Shown in pieces: positions 42,530 through 54,216 of a DNA stretch of 64,000 bases. The notes beneath the pieces are model-generated. The model was not told the origin of the DNA, ran no database searches, and saw only the letters and a list, made by a program, of their open reading frames with translations. Position 1 is the first letter of the stretch. The number at the start of each line of letters is the position of its first letter. The position numbers and the translations under genes were made by a program. The DNA is from Prorocentrum cordatum (Eukaryota > Sar > Dinophyceae > Prorocentrales > Prorocentraceae): contig CAUYUJ010006502.1 of the NCBI GenBank assembly GCA_963575745.1, positions 261,001 to 325,000 of the forward strand, read 5' to 3'.

Positions 42530-43452
42530 CCCGCACGAGGGCTCTCAGATCCCAGAACCCTCCCCAGATCCCAGAACCCTCCCAGAACCCCCCCAGAACC
42601 CTCTCCCTCCAAGAAACTTCATGGAGCCTCGAAAGGCTCCCAAGACGCCTCCGGGGTGCCCCGGAGGCTTCCTAACGGCTTCCCAGGAGGCTCAACGATG
42701 GCAGAACGGAATGGCAGACCAACAGACCCACCAGACGGGGGATGCAAGTACACGCTAAGTGATATTCTGAGACCCCCCCAGGCCTGCCCCGCTGGGCGCG
42801 CGCCTGGAAGCGCGAGAAGCCGAACGCGGCGGGGGAGGACGTCTGGCGGGCCCGCTTCCCGCACAAACGGGTCGCCGACTTACGTGGAAAGAGGAAAGAG
42901 GGAACAGGAAAAGGGGGAGAAGAAGGAGGTCCCAGACATACGATGCCGTAGTGTTTTCAAGACGATGCTCCCAGAAACCCCGACGCTTTACCCTCGGGCC
43001 AGTTGTTCGCCCCGAGTCGTTTTTGACGATGGTGTAACCCAGAGACGACCTTCAGAGGTAGAACGCGCCGAAAAACCTCCGTAGTGACAAAAAGCACGAC
43101 GTCGGACGTCTGCCGAAATCCGCTCAAAATCGATCCCTGGACCCCTCCCGGGTCCAAGTGCACCAATTTTCCGAACTGCGTCCAGCCGTGGCGACGAGAA
43201 GGTCCCCCGAAAGCCAGAAAGACAGCACGACGTCGGAGTTCTGGGAGGGCGGGCGTTGGATCGGCGTGGAGCGATCGCCTCTCGGGCGATAAGCCTCCAC
43301 ACTCCCAAAATGTCCCCCCCCCCTTTTCCCCCTACGTATCCCTCCTCCAGCTCTCTTCGTTTTGACAAAGAGTCATGGGGCCTACTTAGGTTCCCGGAGT
43401 CTTGGGCGAATCGATCCCGACCGATCCCAATCGAGAACATCACGGGCGCGCT
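42530..43452. other. GC-rich spacer, no firm gene
   Basis: Contains tandem CCAGAACCCTCCC-like units at 42550-42610. Two ACGACGTCGGA motifs occur near 43100 and 43230. Open frames are low quality. Confidence 0.45.
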
Positions 43453-43590
43453 GAGGTCCTCGAGGTCCGCCCCAACGAGTCTGGCACGTTCGCCAGTCGG
43501 GCGGAGGCTGTGGCGTGGCTCAACGAAACGGCCGACATGCTGAGGAAATTAGGCACCGAAGTTCGATGGTGGACACCGCTTTCCATTCCC
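43453..43590 (+). pseudogene. possible exon of a phage-type (mitochondrial) RNA polymerase
   Basis: A frame reads ESGTFASRAEAVAWLNETAD then MLRKLGTEVRWWTPLSIP. This matches by eye the segment of single-subunit mitochondrial/phage-type RNA polymerases where a helix with W-L precedes the V-x-W-x-T-P-L-G-x-P strand (seen in POLRMT and plant RpoT). Spacing between the W-L helix and the W-x-T-P strand agrees. An AG at 43454-43455 could be an acceptor; similarity ends near 43590, where an intron could start. The G after T-P-L is Ser here. No other exon was found nearby, so it may be an isolated exon of a long gene or a fragment. Confidence 0.35.
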
Positions 43591-45078
43591 TGCCTAGCTT
43601 GGGCTATTCACGAGCCTGCTATATACGTAGGCATATGCATGTCAGAGTGAGGGGGCCGAACGGTCATTCACTGTCCCTGGGTGCGTGACTGAAATGAGTT
43701 CCGCGATGCGGATTGTTGTCGCTGTTGTCGTTGGTTGTCGTCGTCCCACCCGCGTCCCCACCCGCGACCCACCCCGTGGACGGGTGGTGGGTGGGTGGGT
43801 GGTGGGTGGGGCCCCTCCTGGGGCCTCTGAAACCGCCCCGAAAGGGGCCCCGACAGTGGCACCCAAGTGGGCCTTCTGGGTGCCACTGTCGGGGGGTCCT
43901 CTCGGGGCCCTCTCGGAGCAGTCTTGGGGCCCCCTTGGAGCCTTCTTAAAGCTTATGAGGGCCTTAATAACGGCCCAAGGGGGGCCCAAGAGGCTCCAAG
44001 AGGGCCCCAAGAAGATCTCAAATGGACCCCAGGAGTGCCCCGTCGCCCGCGCCTCCGCCCCCATCACTCTTATCCGCAAGTGCGGGGCTCTATGTACGCA
44101 TGTGTATTTATGTCTACGTACTTCTTTCTCCACTCCCTCAAACAGTGGTAGTCCGCCATGTTTAGTGTGACAATCACCTTCGATTGTGCTTCTTTTGAAT
44201 AGCCAGACTTGGGCCCCTCCATTCGTTGGCAGATCTGGTCGTCGCTTTTACCGCCCAGACGTGAAAGAGAGACGTCGGGGGGCCATCTTCCAGCTGATTT
44301 CAGCGAGGCCCGAGGGGGCGCTGGCAAGTTTACGCACTGGGTAGGCACATCTGGTCGCCCCTCTTAGCAAACAGACGCGAGGGAGATGCCGAGGGGGGCG
44401 CGCTGCCGTGATACCAAAAATATGATGGAGGGCGGGCGCGACTTAGCGTGCACATGATGTGCGGCAGCCCTCAGGCTCCCGGGCCCGTGCTGCAGCTCCT
44501 GCCCCCCTCGATTGGGGCCCGTCTTGGGGCCCTCTTGGGCCGTTTTTCGGCCCCTCTTGTAGCCCTCGGGGGGAACTCGGGGGGCAAGGGGCAATCCAGG
44601 TCTAGCATCCGACGGGGCGGAAACTCGCCGAGCTGGCGGAAAGAGAGGCCATGCCTCAGAGACCATAGACGGGGGCAGCGCAGGTATTTCGCGCAAGCCG
44701 CCCCTTACGTAAAGCGCGCAAGGCGCGCCTGGTGAGCGTGACCATCCGTCGCCGGGGGGGGCCCGGCGAGAAATGGTCACACGAATGAACCACTCCAACA
44801 ACCAGTCCAGAACAGCTCCGACGCACGGCGTCGATGCTTCCCTACGTAGACGGGTCGGCGGGCGCAGCTCGCGACGGGGCGACCTCGGGGGGCCTCGGGT
44901 GAACCTCAGGGGGCCTCAGGGGAACCTCGGGGAAACTTCGGAGTGATTTCGGAGATGAAGCTCCCGTGGGGGGTCGAGGGGGCCTCGGGGGCATCCGGGG
45001 AGCCTCGGGAGGCATCGGGGGGGCCCCGGGGGCTCTCAAGAAGCTCCCAAGACGGCTCAGGTGGATCTCAGGACGGCC
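43591..45078. other. GGGCCC-rich non-coding stretch
   Basis: Dominated by GGGCCCC, CTTGGGGCC and CCAAGAGGGCC words in both orientations (43800-44040, 44480-44600, 44860-45078). Two roughly 60-bp related segments (CAGATCTGGTCG... near 44230 and CACATCTGGTCG... near 44345) are present. No gene supported. Confidence 0.5.
43848..43894. repeat. perfect hairpin, 18-bp arms, 11-base loop
   Basis: CCCCGACAGTGGCACCCA at 43848-43865, loop 43866-43876, exact reverse complement at 43877-43894. Confidence 0.95.
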
Positions 45079-45111
45079 CAAAATCAAGTGGAGCGGCTCC
45101 ACTTGATTTTG
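45079..45111. repeat. perfect palindrome, 16-bp arms, 1-base centre
   Basis: CAAAATCAAGTGGAGC at 45079-45094, one G, then the exact reverse complement at 45096-45111. Confidence 0.95.
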
Positions 45112-45264
45112 AGCCCTCTTGAAATCTACCTGAGGCCCTCTTGGTGCCCTCTTGGGGGGTTCCAGACGCCCGCCTGCAGCCTAACAACGTCGGCGCCCCG
45201 AGAGGGCTCCAAGAGGCCCCAAAGAGGCTCTCAAGAGGGCTCAGGTGTATTTCACGACGGTCCG

Positions 45265-45293
45265 AAATCAAGTGGAGCGGCTCCACTTGATTT
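45265..45293. repeat. perfect palindrome, 14-bp arms, second copy
   Basis: AAATCAAGTGGAGC at 45265-45278, one G, exact reverse complement at 45280-45293. Same core as 45079-45111; flanks (CTCAGGTG upstream, CCTCTTGAAATC downstream) are shared, so this is a diverged direct repeat about 185 bp long. Confidence 0.95.
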
Positions 45294-45480
45294 TTGCCCC
45301 TCTTGAAATCCACCCGAGGCTTCATTGGAGCCATCATTGGGCTCCTCGAGGTTCGTTTTGGGGCCCTCTTGGACCGTTCTTTGGCCCCTCTTGCTTGGGG
45401 CCGTCTGGGTGCTCTAGGGGGTGCGTACCTCAGGGGGACTTCGGGGGAGCCTCCAGAGGGCCTCGGGACAACCTCGGAAC

Positions 45481-48280
45481 TGTTCCTCCTCCTCCCCCGC
45501 CTCCTCCTCATTATCATCATACGTCTCTCATCCCTCCTCGGAAGAACAATCATTGTCCTCCGCATGCTACTTGCCATCATCATGTTTGTCTATTCTTGGC
45601 ATTGTACGTTTTTGGCCTCCGTCCTCGTTTTCCTCATCCTCGTCTTCATCCTCGTCATTGTCCTCCTCCTCCTCCTCCTCCTCCACTTCCTCCTCCTCCT
45701 CCACTTCCTCCTCCTCCTCCTCCTCCTCCTCCTTATCCTCCTTTTCCTCTTCGTGATCATCCCGATCCAGCCAGCCGTCATCTTCCTTCTCCTCCTGCTC
45801 CTCATTCTCATCCTGAATGCCATCCTCCTCCGCGTTCTTTTCCTCTTTCATGCTCATCCTGCTCGCCTTCCTTATTGTGATGGCCGTCTCCTCCTGCTTA
45901 AGGTTTCCTGGCGTTGCCGGTTCTTGGCATCCGTCTTCCTCCTCTTCCTCCTTCTACTCCTCCTACTGCTTCCCCTCATCCTCTTCCGCCTTCCTAATGC
46001 TCTGCCTTCCCAATCCTCGTCGTCCTCATTCCGCTTGCTGTCGTCGTCCTCCTGCTCCGTCCTCATCCTGTTGGCCGTTCTCGACCTGCTTGAGGATTCC
46101 GAGCATTGTCCGCGTTCGGTCTCCGTCGTCGTCCCCCTCCTCCTCCTCCTCCTCCTCATCCTGCTTGCAGTCGTCCACCTCCTCCTCCTCCTCCTCCTCC
46201 TCCTCCTCCTGCTCATTCTCCGTCCTCGTCATCCTTGCCGCCCTCCTCCAGCTTGAGGGTTCCCAGCATTGTCCGTTTGTCGCCTCCATCTTCTTCCTCC
46301 TCCTTCTCTTCCTCCTCCTCTTCCCCCCCCATCCACCTCCTCGTCCTCGTACTCGTCCTCATCATGCTCGCCCTCCTCATCCCTCCTCCTCCTCCTGCTT
46401 GCCTCCGTCCTCCTCCTCCTTCTCATCCTCCCCCTCCTCCTTCTCCTCCTCCTCCTCCTTCTCCTCGTCCTCATCCTGCTTGCGCATCTCCTCCACCTCC
46501 TCTTCATCCTCCTCATTCTTATCCTGCTTGCCCCCGTCGTCCTGCTTACTGTCCTCCTCATGGTTCCTGGCATTGTCCGTTTCACCTCCTGCTCCTCCCC
46601 CTCCTCCTCCTCCCCCTCGTCCTCCTCCTCCTACTACTACTCCTCCTTCGTCGTCCTCCTCCATTCCCCTCCTCCTCCTGCTCCTCCTCCTCCTCCTGCT
46701 CCTCCTGCTGCCCCCCCTCATGCTGCTCCACCTGCTCCTCCACCTGCCCCTCCACGTCCTCGTCAACTTCCTCGTCCACCACCTCCTCATCTCATCCGTG
46801 CTCCTCCTCCTCCCCCTGTGAACCCCTTGAAAGGCCCCGGAGGAGATTTCTCAGGCGGTGGCCAAGAGGTCTTCGAAGCTCCGTCGGAGTTTTGGGCGTC
46901 GGAATATCCAAAACGTGAGGAAGCGGACATGTATAAACGCAAGGGAAATCAATGATTTGGGCTCTGACGTCTGCCAAAAACGCCTTTCGAACGCCTAGCG
47001 AGAGCTTCTGTGAGCGCGGACTACGGTATCGTGAGCGCACGGAAGATGTCACCGAGGTAGGAGAGGATCCTCTCTCCTGCACCTCCTCCTCCTCCTCCTC
47101 CTCCTCCTCCTCCTCCGTATCCTCCTCCGCCTCCTCCTGTGCCCCTTCATCACCCGACCCTTCACTCCATTCCCCTTCCTCCCCCTCCGCTCTCTCTTTC
47201 TCTTCCCTCTCCTTCTCCACCTACTCCTCCACGGTCTCCATCGCGTGCAAGAACACAAACAACCTGTCGCGGAACTCAACGAACAGCAGCCCTCTGGGCC
47301 TCATTGGGCGTCCTGGTAGGATATTCCTGGGGTCGTCTTGGAGTCCTCTGGAGCGTTCGGGGAACTCGCCAATGATGGTAGCGGAGAGCCTCATACGGAC
47401 ATGATTTCGGGCGAAGCTCCAATCGACCTCCTTGTGCTGTCTGCGAGCTATCCTGGGGCCGTCTTGGTGCCCTAGTGGGCCGCCTGAAGACCCTGGGCCT
47501 TAGTCCCCCTCCTCCTTCCCCCCGTCCTCGTTCCCCTCCTCCTCCTCCTCCTCCTGCTCCACCTCCTCCTCCTCCTCCTCCTCCTCCTCCTCCACCTCCT
47601 TTTCCTCCACCTTCCCTGCCTCCTCCTGCTCATCCTTTCCACCTTTGCCCGAACCCTCCTCCTTCTCCTCCTCCTCCTCCATCCTCACCTTCCCACATGC
47701 GCATCCTCTCATCCTCCTCCTGCTGACACCGCCTCCTCCTGCGCGTCCTGCTGCTCCTCCTCCTCCTCCTCCTCCTCCTCCTCCTCCTCCTCCTCCTCCT
47801 CCTCCTCTTGCTCCTCCTCCCCCTTCCCCTTCCCTTTTTCCTCCTCCTCATCCTTTCCCCCTTTCCCCTCCCCCTCCTCCTTCACACCCTCCCCCTACTC
47901 CCCCTCCCCTTCCCCCCTCCTCCTCCTCCTCCTCCTCCTCCTCCTCCTCCTCCTCCTCCTCCTCTCCTCCTCCTCCTCCTACGACTCCTCCTGCGACTCT
48001 GCTCACGCCGCCTCTCCTGCGCGTCCGCCTCCTCCTCCTCCTCCTCTCTCCTCCTCCTCCTCCCTCCCCCCCCCCTCCTCCTCCATCTCCTCCTCCTCCT
48101 CCTCCTCCTCCTCCTCCTCCTCCTCCTCCCCCTCCTCCTCCTGCTCCTCCACCTCCTGCTCCTGCTCTCCCTCCCCCTCCTCCGTTTCCTCCCCCTCCTG
48201 TTCCTCCTCCTCCTCCACCTCCTCCTCCTCCACCTCCTCCTCATTCTCACCCTTTTGCTCATCCTCCGTCTTCCCCAGGG
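45481..48280. repeat. CTC/TCC trinucleotide tracts (about 2.8 kb, interrupted)
   Basis: Polypyrimidine on the plus strand in long blocks (45480-46800, 47080-47240, 47510-48280), interrupted near 46800-47080 and 47240-47500 by GC-rich non-repeat DNA without a supportable gene. Poly-Leu/Pro/Ser (plus) and poly-Glu/Arg (minus) frames are artefacts. Within the tract, CTGGCATTGTCCGTTT-like words recur near 45600, 46265 and 46570, so a longer unit of several hundred bp is also repeated. Confidence 0.9.
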
Positions 48281-50450
48281 CCCCAGGGGCGCCGGCCTGC
48301 GGCGGCCGCGCCGCCGGCACCACAGCGCGGCTGAAGGCTCGAGCCCGCCGCGAGCGCGCGGGCGCAAGCGAGGCGGAGGCGCGCCCCCTCCCCCCCCCGC
48401 CCTCCTCGTGCTCCTCCGTCCCCCCCCCCTCTTCCTTCTCCTCGGGCTCCTCCCCATCTTCCTCCTCCTCCTTCACCGTTGGGCCTGGAGGATTGCTCAA
48501 TGAAGATCATTCGTGATGGATCAAGATCTGCCACCGTGCCTGGGGCACAGGGTGGGCGTGTCCTCCGGTCGTCTGCCTCAGACCTGCGTGACTGCTTCAG
48601 AAACAACAATGCCACAAGACGGGCAAAGAGGGCCCCAAACAGCGCCCACGGCGAATTAAATCGAGCCGACGACGACGCGGCCGCCACAGGCAAGAGTCTA
48701 TCCTCGACGCCCACCGCGGTGACGGAGAGCGCACCGACCCCTGAAAACAAACAACACAAACCCTCCTTTGGGGTCGGCGGCAGAGGCGGCAGCCTTTAGA
48801 TAAACCCCGGAGCGCGACTATTTAGTTACTGTCTACCCCGCCAGGCCCCCGGACCGTTGAAGACTTCGGGAGACCTGCCCTCGGCGACTGCGCCGCGTTC
48901 GGTTGCAGCGCAATCCCCCGCGCGCCATTTCTGCCCGCCCCCCCCCCCCCCCCGATAGTTTGACGAAGCGATTTTGACGATGTCGCGAGTTGACGAATCC
49001 TAGGTCGACGAGCGTTTGGCGGGAGATGGCGAATTCTGAATTGCGACGAAATTTGACGCGAGCGACGTTTGCAAGACATGCGCGCAAAGTTCGGCGAGAC
49101 TTTGAAGACTGCCCTGAGCAAAAATTACTTTGACGACGGTCCCCCCTGCGCAATGCGTGAAACGAAGATTCATCAAATCGCGCCCTCACCAAACTAAGCC
49201 CTTTTTTTGGAGGGGGGGTCTCCTTCCGAACAACTGATTTTCCGAAGTAGGAAGGGGCCTCTGCGTTTGAAGATCGCCTGAGTTGTTCGATGGGTTTGGA
49301 GAGTTCAGGATGCTTTCGACCGATGTCGGGGCACTATTGGGGTCCTCTTGGGGCCCACTTGGGGGCATCTTGGCGCTGTCTCGGGGCCCGCCCGGGCCCC
49401 TTCCGAGGGCCGCGGGAAGGGTCCGAAAGACTCCCGAGAGGGCGCCCAAATGCTCCCAAGAGGGCTCCACGAAGCCCCAAGGAGGGCCGCCAAATCGGTC
49501 GCGCCAGGATGACTTCGCGCGACCGCTCTGGGGGCCCTCTTGGGTCCGCATCGGTGCCCTCTCGGAGCTGCCTCGGGCTCCCTCGGGCCCTTCCCAAGGG
49601 CCCTCGGACGGCCCCGAGGGCCCCCCAAGACCGCCCCAAAAGGTGCCGAGAGCGGTCGCGCGAAGCCTCCCATGCGCGATCGATATTGGGGCCCTTGGGG
49701 CCCTCTTGGAGCTGCCCAAGGGCGCCCTCGGAGCCGTCTCGGAGCCCCCAACGGGCCCTTCCCAGGGCCCTCAGACGGCCCCGCGCGGGCCCCAGACAGC
49801 TCCAAGACGGCCCCGAGAGCGGTCCAAGAGAGCCCCGAGAGGGCCCGCAGACCGCCCGAGACCCACCCGCCCCGCGATAATCCTCGCCGCGGAACCCCAC
49901 TTCAGCCACGCACCCAAGGACACTGTAAGACCGCTCGGCCCCCTCACTCTGATTAGCTGCACCGCGCTGCGAAGAATCCCCCCGCGAACAAGCCAGCCCG
50001 CGCCTGCCCCCGCGCACGAGGGGGCGCTCGCTAAACGAAATCTTACAGCGTAGGTCCGCGCCCGCGGCCGACGCAAAAATGGCGTCGGCGGGCGTCTGGC
50101 CCTGCCGCGCGTCGCCAGTTGGCCCCCATAAGTGCGCCCGCAGAGTTGCCCTACCCCCCCGCCAAACGCACCGCTGACAGTCTCGATGCTTCGCGATGCG
50201 TGGACGACGGCGGACGATATTTGCAGGCTGCCCTGGGGCCCGAACTGAAGCGCCCCTCTGGAAAACGCAAGGCCAGCACCTGGCACAAAAGATCTGGCGC
50301 CATGCGCGTCCGGGGCGAGCCCCCGCGCGCCGCGTCAACGCAGGGGCGCTGATCTGAACGAAAGGCGCGAGGTCATACCTGGCGCCCCCGGGGGCGCCTC
50401 GGCCCAGGGGCACTTCTAGCAGCGCCCGACACAGAGCGGCGGCATGGCGA
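48281..50450. other. GC-rich spacer without supportable gene
   Basis: Includes a 16-C run at 48938-48953 and, at 49300-49860, a GGGCCC/CTTGGGG-rich stretch like that at 43.6-45.4 kb. Frames are open on both strands with low-complexity Pro/Arg/Gly translations. Confidence 0.5.
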
Positions 50451-50509
50451 ATGGCCTCAAATGCCATGAGTAAATTCCCGTCGGGTTGGGCGACTTCAGT
50501 CGGGCGACT

Positions 50510-51257
50510 TCAGTCATCCACTCGTCGGCGAATTACCTGCGGAACAGGGGCCAACAGCGGCCCCAGGCGTGAAGAGCGCTTCCCGGCCCCATCATGCACT
50601 CGGACACGTGACCTGCGCCCATCCAAACACTCCTCGTACCGCTGACACTTCAAATGTCGCCCCCCTCCCCGACCGCCACGAAACTGCACCCGACCATCGC
50701 GTTCGCTCGCATCTCGCGGGTGGCCGCGTGCATCGCTGGGCGCCGGGGCCCTCGCTGAGCCACCGGCGCGCCTGACTCGCAGGTCATCATGCGCCGCTCG
50801 CAGCACTGGCAATCCACCACGCAGGCCCCCTCGACGCACTTCCCGAAGGTCAGGTTCTCCAGTCCGAAGATAATCTGAGACGCGGCACCTCGCCCAACGC
50901 ATCTGGCGCGCGTCGAGCGCCCGCCAGAGAGCCCGGGCGTCGCCCCAGTGGCGCGTGCCATTCTCCGGGCGAAGACAGATGGTCTGCTCGGTTGGCTTTT
51001 TGCCCGTGCCGTCTGGTAGCAGCCTCTTGCCGTCAACGAGCCACTCCCCCGCGCTAATTTTCAAGACTCGCGTGAAAGGCCTCGGGTCTCGGCGCTGGTT
51101 CGTGGGCGGGGCAGCCTCTTTGTCCAGGCTCCTGACTTCCCCGAACAGGTTCTCGTCGGTGGTCGCGCCGACGTACGCGCGCTTCCGCGCGGCGCCCCAT
51201 GGCCGCGCGGTCGAAAATTATCCAAATCTTGAAGCACAAGTGGTCCCATTTCCACAT
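50510..51257 (-). pseudogene. minus-strand coding trace, unknown (cysteine-rich middle)
   Basis: The frame around 51064-50880 reads ISAGEWLVDGKRLLPDGTGK then ARALWRALDARQMRW; a second frame (50890-50790) reads IIFGLENLTFGKCVEGACVV then DCQCCERRMMTC, a Cys cluster; a third resumes near 50650 (LKCQRYEECLDGRRSRVRV). Two frameshifts are needed. No family recognised. Confidence 0.35.
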
Positions 51258-51430
51258 CCGCTTCTCGGGTGTCAGGAGGGGCCGGATGGGTCTCGCAGCG
51301 ATCGACCGGCCGTCCGGTCGTGGCTCCTTCCTCTACAAAATGAGCTCCGCACGGCCGAGCACGCGATGGGCGCTCGGAGAAGCGGCAGCTGGCTGAGGAT
51401 GGCTGGTTCGAACCAAGGTCGCCTGCGGAT

Positions 51431-53575
51431 TCACATAGAATGAAGCGCCCTCAGGCTCGAAAGCTCGGTAACATGGGCCCTGGGAAAGACGGTATTGAGT
51501 TTCTTCCTTCTCTGCCAGCCGCCATCTGCCAAATCAAAGATATTGATCGCAATGTGCCTACCTGAGCCCACTTCGCATGCGCCATCGACTGACTGCACGT
51601 CCACCGGGAGCAGGATGGGAACATCCATTTGAATCGCATGCGCCGCGAGAGTGCCGCAAATCTTCGCGATTCCGACGAGCCCAGCCAATAAGAAACTCGG
51701 TAGACCCGCCGAAGCCCACGCCGTCCGTCTCGAGAGTGGGCATCTGGGGGAGATTCACTCCGCGCCCCCGAGGTGCTTCACGAGCTTGTCGAACTGGTCG
51801 GGCGCCACCACAAACTCCACGCTGAGCTCCAGCAACTGCTGCGCCGAAGCCCATCTGACACGGAAGTCCAACAAAGGTTTCTCCATGCTTGTCTGCCGCG
51901 GCGAAGATGGTGCACATGTAGGAACTGGCGTCTGGCTGAGCCGCCAGGTGCCCCCGATGACAAGCGCCCCGTGGGGCTGCGTCCGCGTCGGCGGGGCAGG
52001 ACTGGGAACCCCAGAAACCGGCGCGACGCCTCTACCCCCGCTCGCCTGGCTCGCGCGCGCAGTCTCGAGCCCAGAGTCCGATCTCCACGTCGAGCGCACT
52101 TCGGCTCACTAGTTTGCTGTTTACCCAGCGCTCGCTCAGAATCCATGCTCGAGCTTCCTCTCGCGCAGGCGTCGTCGGACTCGACTGCGGCCGGCGCAGG
52201 GCGGAGGCCCGATCGCAAGAACCCTTCCACCAGGAACCCATCCCGAAGAACCCAGGGCGCCCATGGATTCTCGGCGCGGGAACGTCGCGCTGTCCATCGC
52301 AAAACCCTTCGAAAACCGAGACGCGGCACCCCGGGGGCGAGAAGGGTCATTCTTGGCGTGGGTATCCACTGCGCACGGCGACAGCTCGACCCCCTTCTAG
52401 AATCGCGTCTCCTGGCAAGTACCCGCCGAAAAAAAAGCGCGTCTTCGTCGTCAACGAAGCAGAGGGCATCGTTCAAGATATCCTCTTTCTCGTGAGCCTC
52501 GGGCAGAGCGAACGTGGACTATTGCGTGAAAATCGAACGGGCATCTTCTTGATCGGACTCATATTCGTCGCACCTGTCTTCGCCGCCCTGGTAGCCGATG
52601 AGGCGCCTTCCTTCGTCGCCCTTGTAGCCGATGAAGCGCGAGGAACTCCTCCCAGGAATGCGATGGCAACCTTTTCCCGGGGGTGGTGGGCGCTCCAGCT
52701 CACGAAGCTTATCACTGACCACATCGAAATCGCAGGAGCCCTCAGTCCAGCTCCCGAAGGCGCCCCAAGCGGCATCGTCGAGCTCGGACCCTCGGAGAAG
52801 CACGCGCCCTTTCAATGCCGACGGCAGTGCGACGGGCTTCTCAAGCTCTCTCAACAGAACACGATTGCGAGCGAGCGCCGGGGTTTGCCCTCCAGGCGAA
52901 GAAGATCAGCCCCCCGGTCGTGCCCCACGCACAGGTCGACCACAGGAAGACGGCCCCACTGCGAAGCCACGAGCCCCGAGCCCCATGAGCGCCAGCGCGC
53001 AGCGCTGAACTCCATGTTCAACTGCTTCTCGGCGCCCGCCTTCAGAGCCGTCGTCTTCTCCTGGGGGGACAGGGCGGGGAAGTGGGCGTGCGCGACCTGG
53101 GGCCGCGGTGATCCTGGACCGATCCTTGATGTCCACCGACCCAAGCGCACGGTCGGGGCGGACGAAGATCCAGCGGGTGTTGCCTTTCTTCGTGGGATAG
53201 AGCCGCATCGGCATCAGGGCGACTTCGCCCTGACCAACTGTACTCCCCGAAGCTGATACGGGTGCTCACGCGCTCGTGGCGCCGGAGCGGGTCGGTCTCG
53301 TTCGCAGGCACGATCGGGCCCTCCAGGGCCCACTCAAGGAATCCAGCGTCGCCGAAGAAAAAGAGAAGGCGAGCCCAATCGCGAGGGCCGGGCGCCACGT
53401 GATTGATCAGCCTTCGGCGAACAGCCGCTCGCGGGGTGGCAGCGCGCGCTGTTGGGGCTGGCTGCAGACCCCCGCGGCGGCTTGGGCCACAAAAAGCTTG
53501 AACGCCGCGTCGGGGAGGTGACCTCATGCACCTCATCGCGACACGGCCCCCTTCTCCGACCAGAGCACGGGTCAC
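51431..53575 (-). pseudogene. long minus-strand coding trace, unknown
   Basis: Pieces in order: 53500-53280 (GPRDWARLLFFFGDAGFLEW, then EGPIVPANETDPLRRHERVS), 53214-53100 (MPMRLYPTKKGNTRWIFVRP, then DRALGSVDIKDRS), 53080-52920 (TTALKAGAEKQLNMEFSAAR), 52854-52519 (LRGSELDDAAWGAFGSWTEG, acidic end DRCDEYESDQEDARSIFTQ), 51880-51755 (SAQQLLELSVEFVVAPDQFD) and 51688-51431 (IAINIFDLADGGWQRRKKLN). Frames change at each join. An 11-residue internal duplication (IGYKGDEG / IGYQGGED) is encoded by 33-bp repeats at 52591 and 52624. Function unknown. Confidence 0.35.
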
Positions 53576-54216
53576 TTCAGTTTAGAAAGCGATCACTTTC
53601 CCCGTGTCCCACAGACAGTTAGTTGGTAGCTACATCAGTCGGCACATTCGCGAGTGAAAACGTTGCTGGGGAATTCGCCTCAACTACCTAGGCCTCCTGC
53701 GACCCCATCGGCATTGCGAGTCCGTGCGGGCATGGAACACAACGTGTGCTGGTGTCCGAAGAGGCAACCAACCTCTGGCCCGAGGCCCGAAGCCGGGTGA
53801 AAAAACTCTTCGAGCCTGAAGTATCCGCCAACTTTGGGCGAATTGGTGATATGATCCTCTGCGGTGCCTACTTCGGCGTAAGTGTTGCTCCTCCATGCTC
53901 CCTTTCGGGCACCACTGAGGTTGAGGATGGGGCTCTTTTACCGGAACGCATGCACACTTGCCCTTGGGAATAAGAATCAGGCCCATGCGGGGCCACGTTT
54001 ACTAGTAGGTCCGACCTTGCAAACCATGTACGCGTTGCGCAATGCAGCGCTAAGCTTCCGCATGCGCTTACACCGAGGAATCAATGTAGAATTGTGTGAG
54101 CAAGTCATCGGAAAGCGGCTAACCATGTGCAAACATCTGGAAGTGGCCCTTCTTCACGGACGTTGTCTCCGAAACAAAGCATTTACCCTTTTATGGGGCT
54201 CTAGGTCCAAGAGAGC
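53576..54216 (+). other. region with weak plus-strand coding signal
   Basis: Two plus frames contain protein-like stretches (SRVKKLFEPEVSANFGRIGD near 53800; MYALRNAALSFRMRLHRGIN near 54030), unrecognised, leading into the next entry. Possibly the 5' part of the same LINE-type ORF1. Confidence 0.3.

Noticed and set aside
45481-48503. Several long poly-Leu/Pro/Ser and poly-Glu/Arg frames
   Set aside because: CTC/GAG trinucleotide translation on both strands.
51395-51430. GGTTCGAACC resembling a tRNA T-loop
   Set aside because: No matching acceptor, D- or anticodon stems could be built around it.
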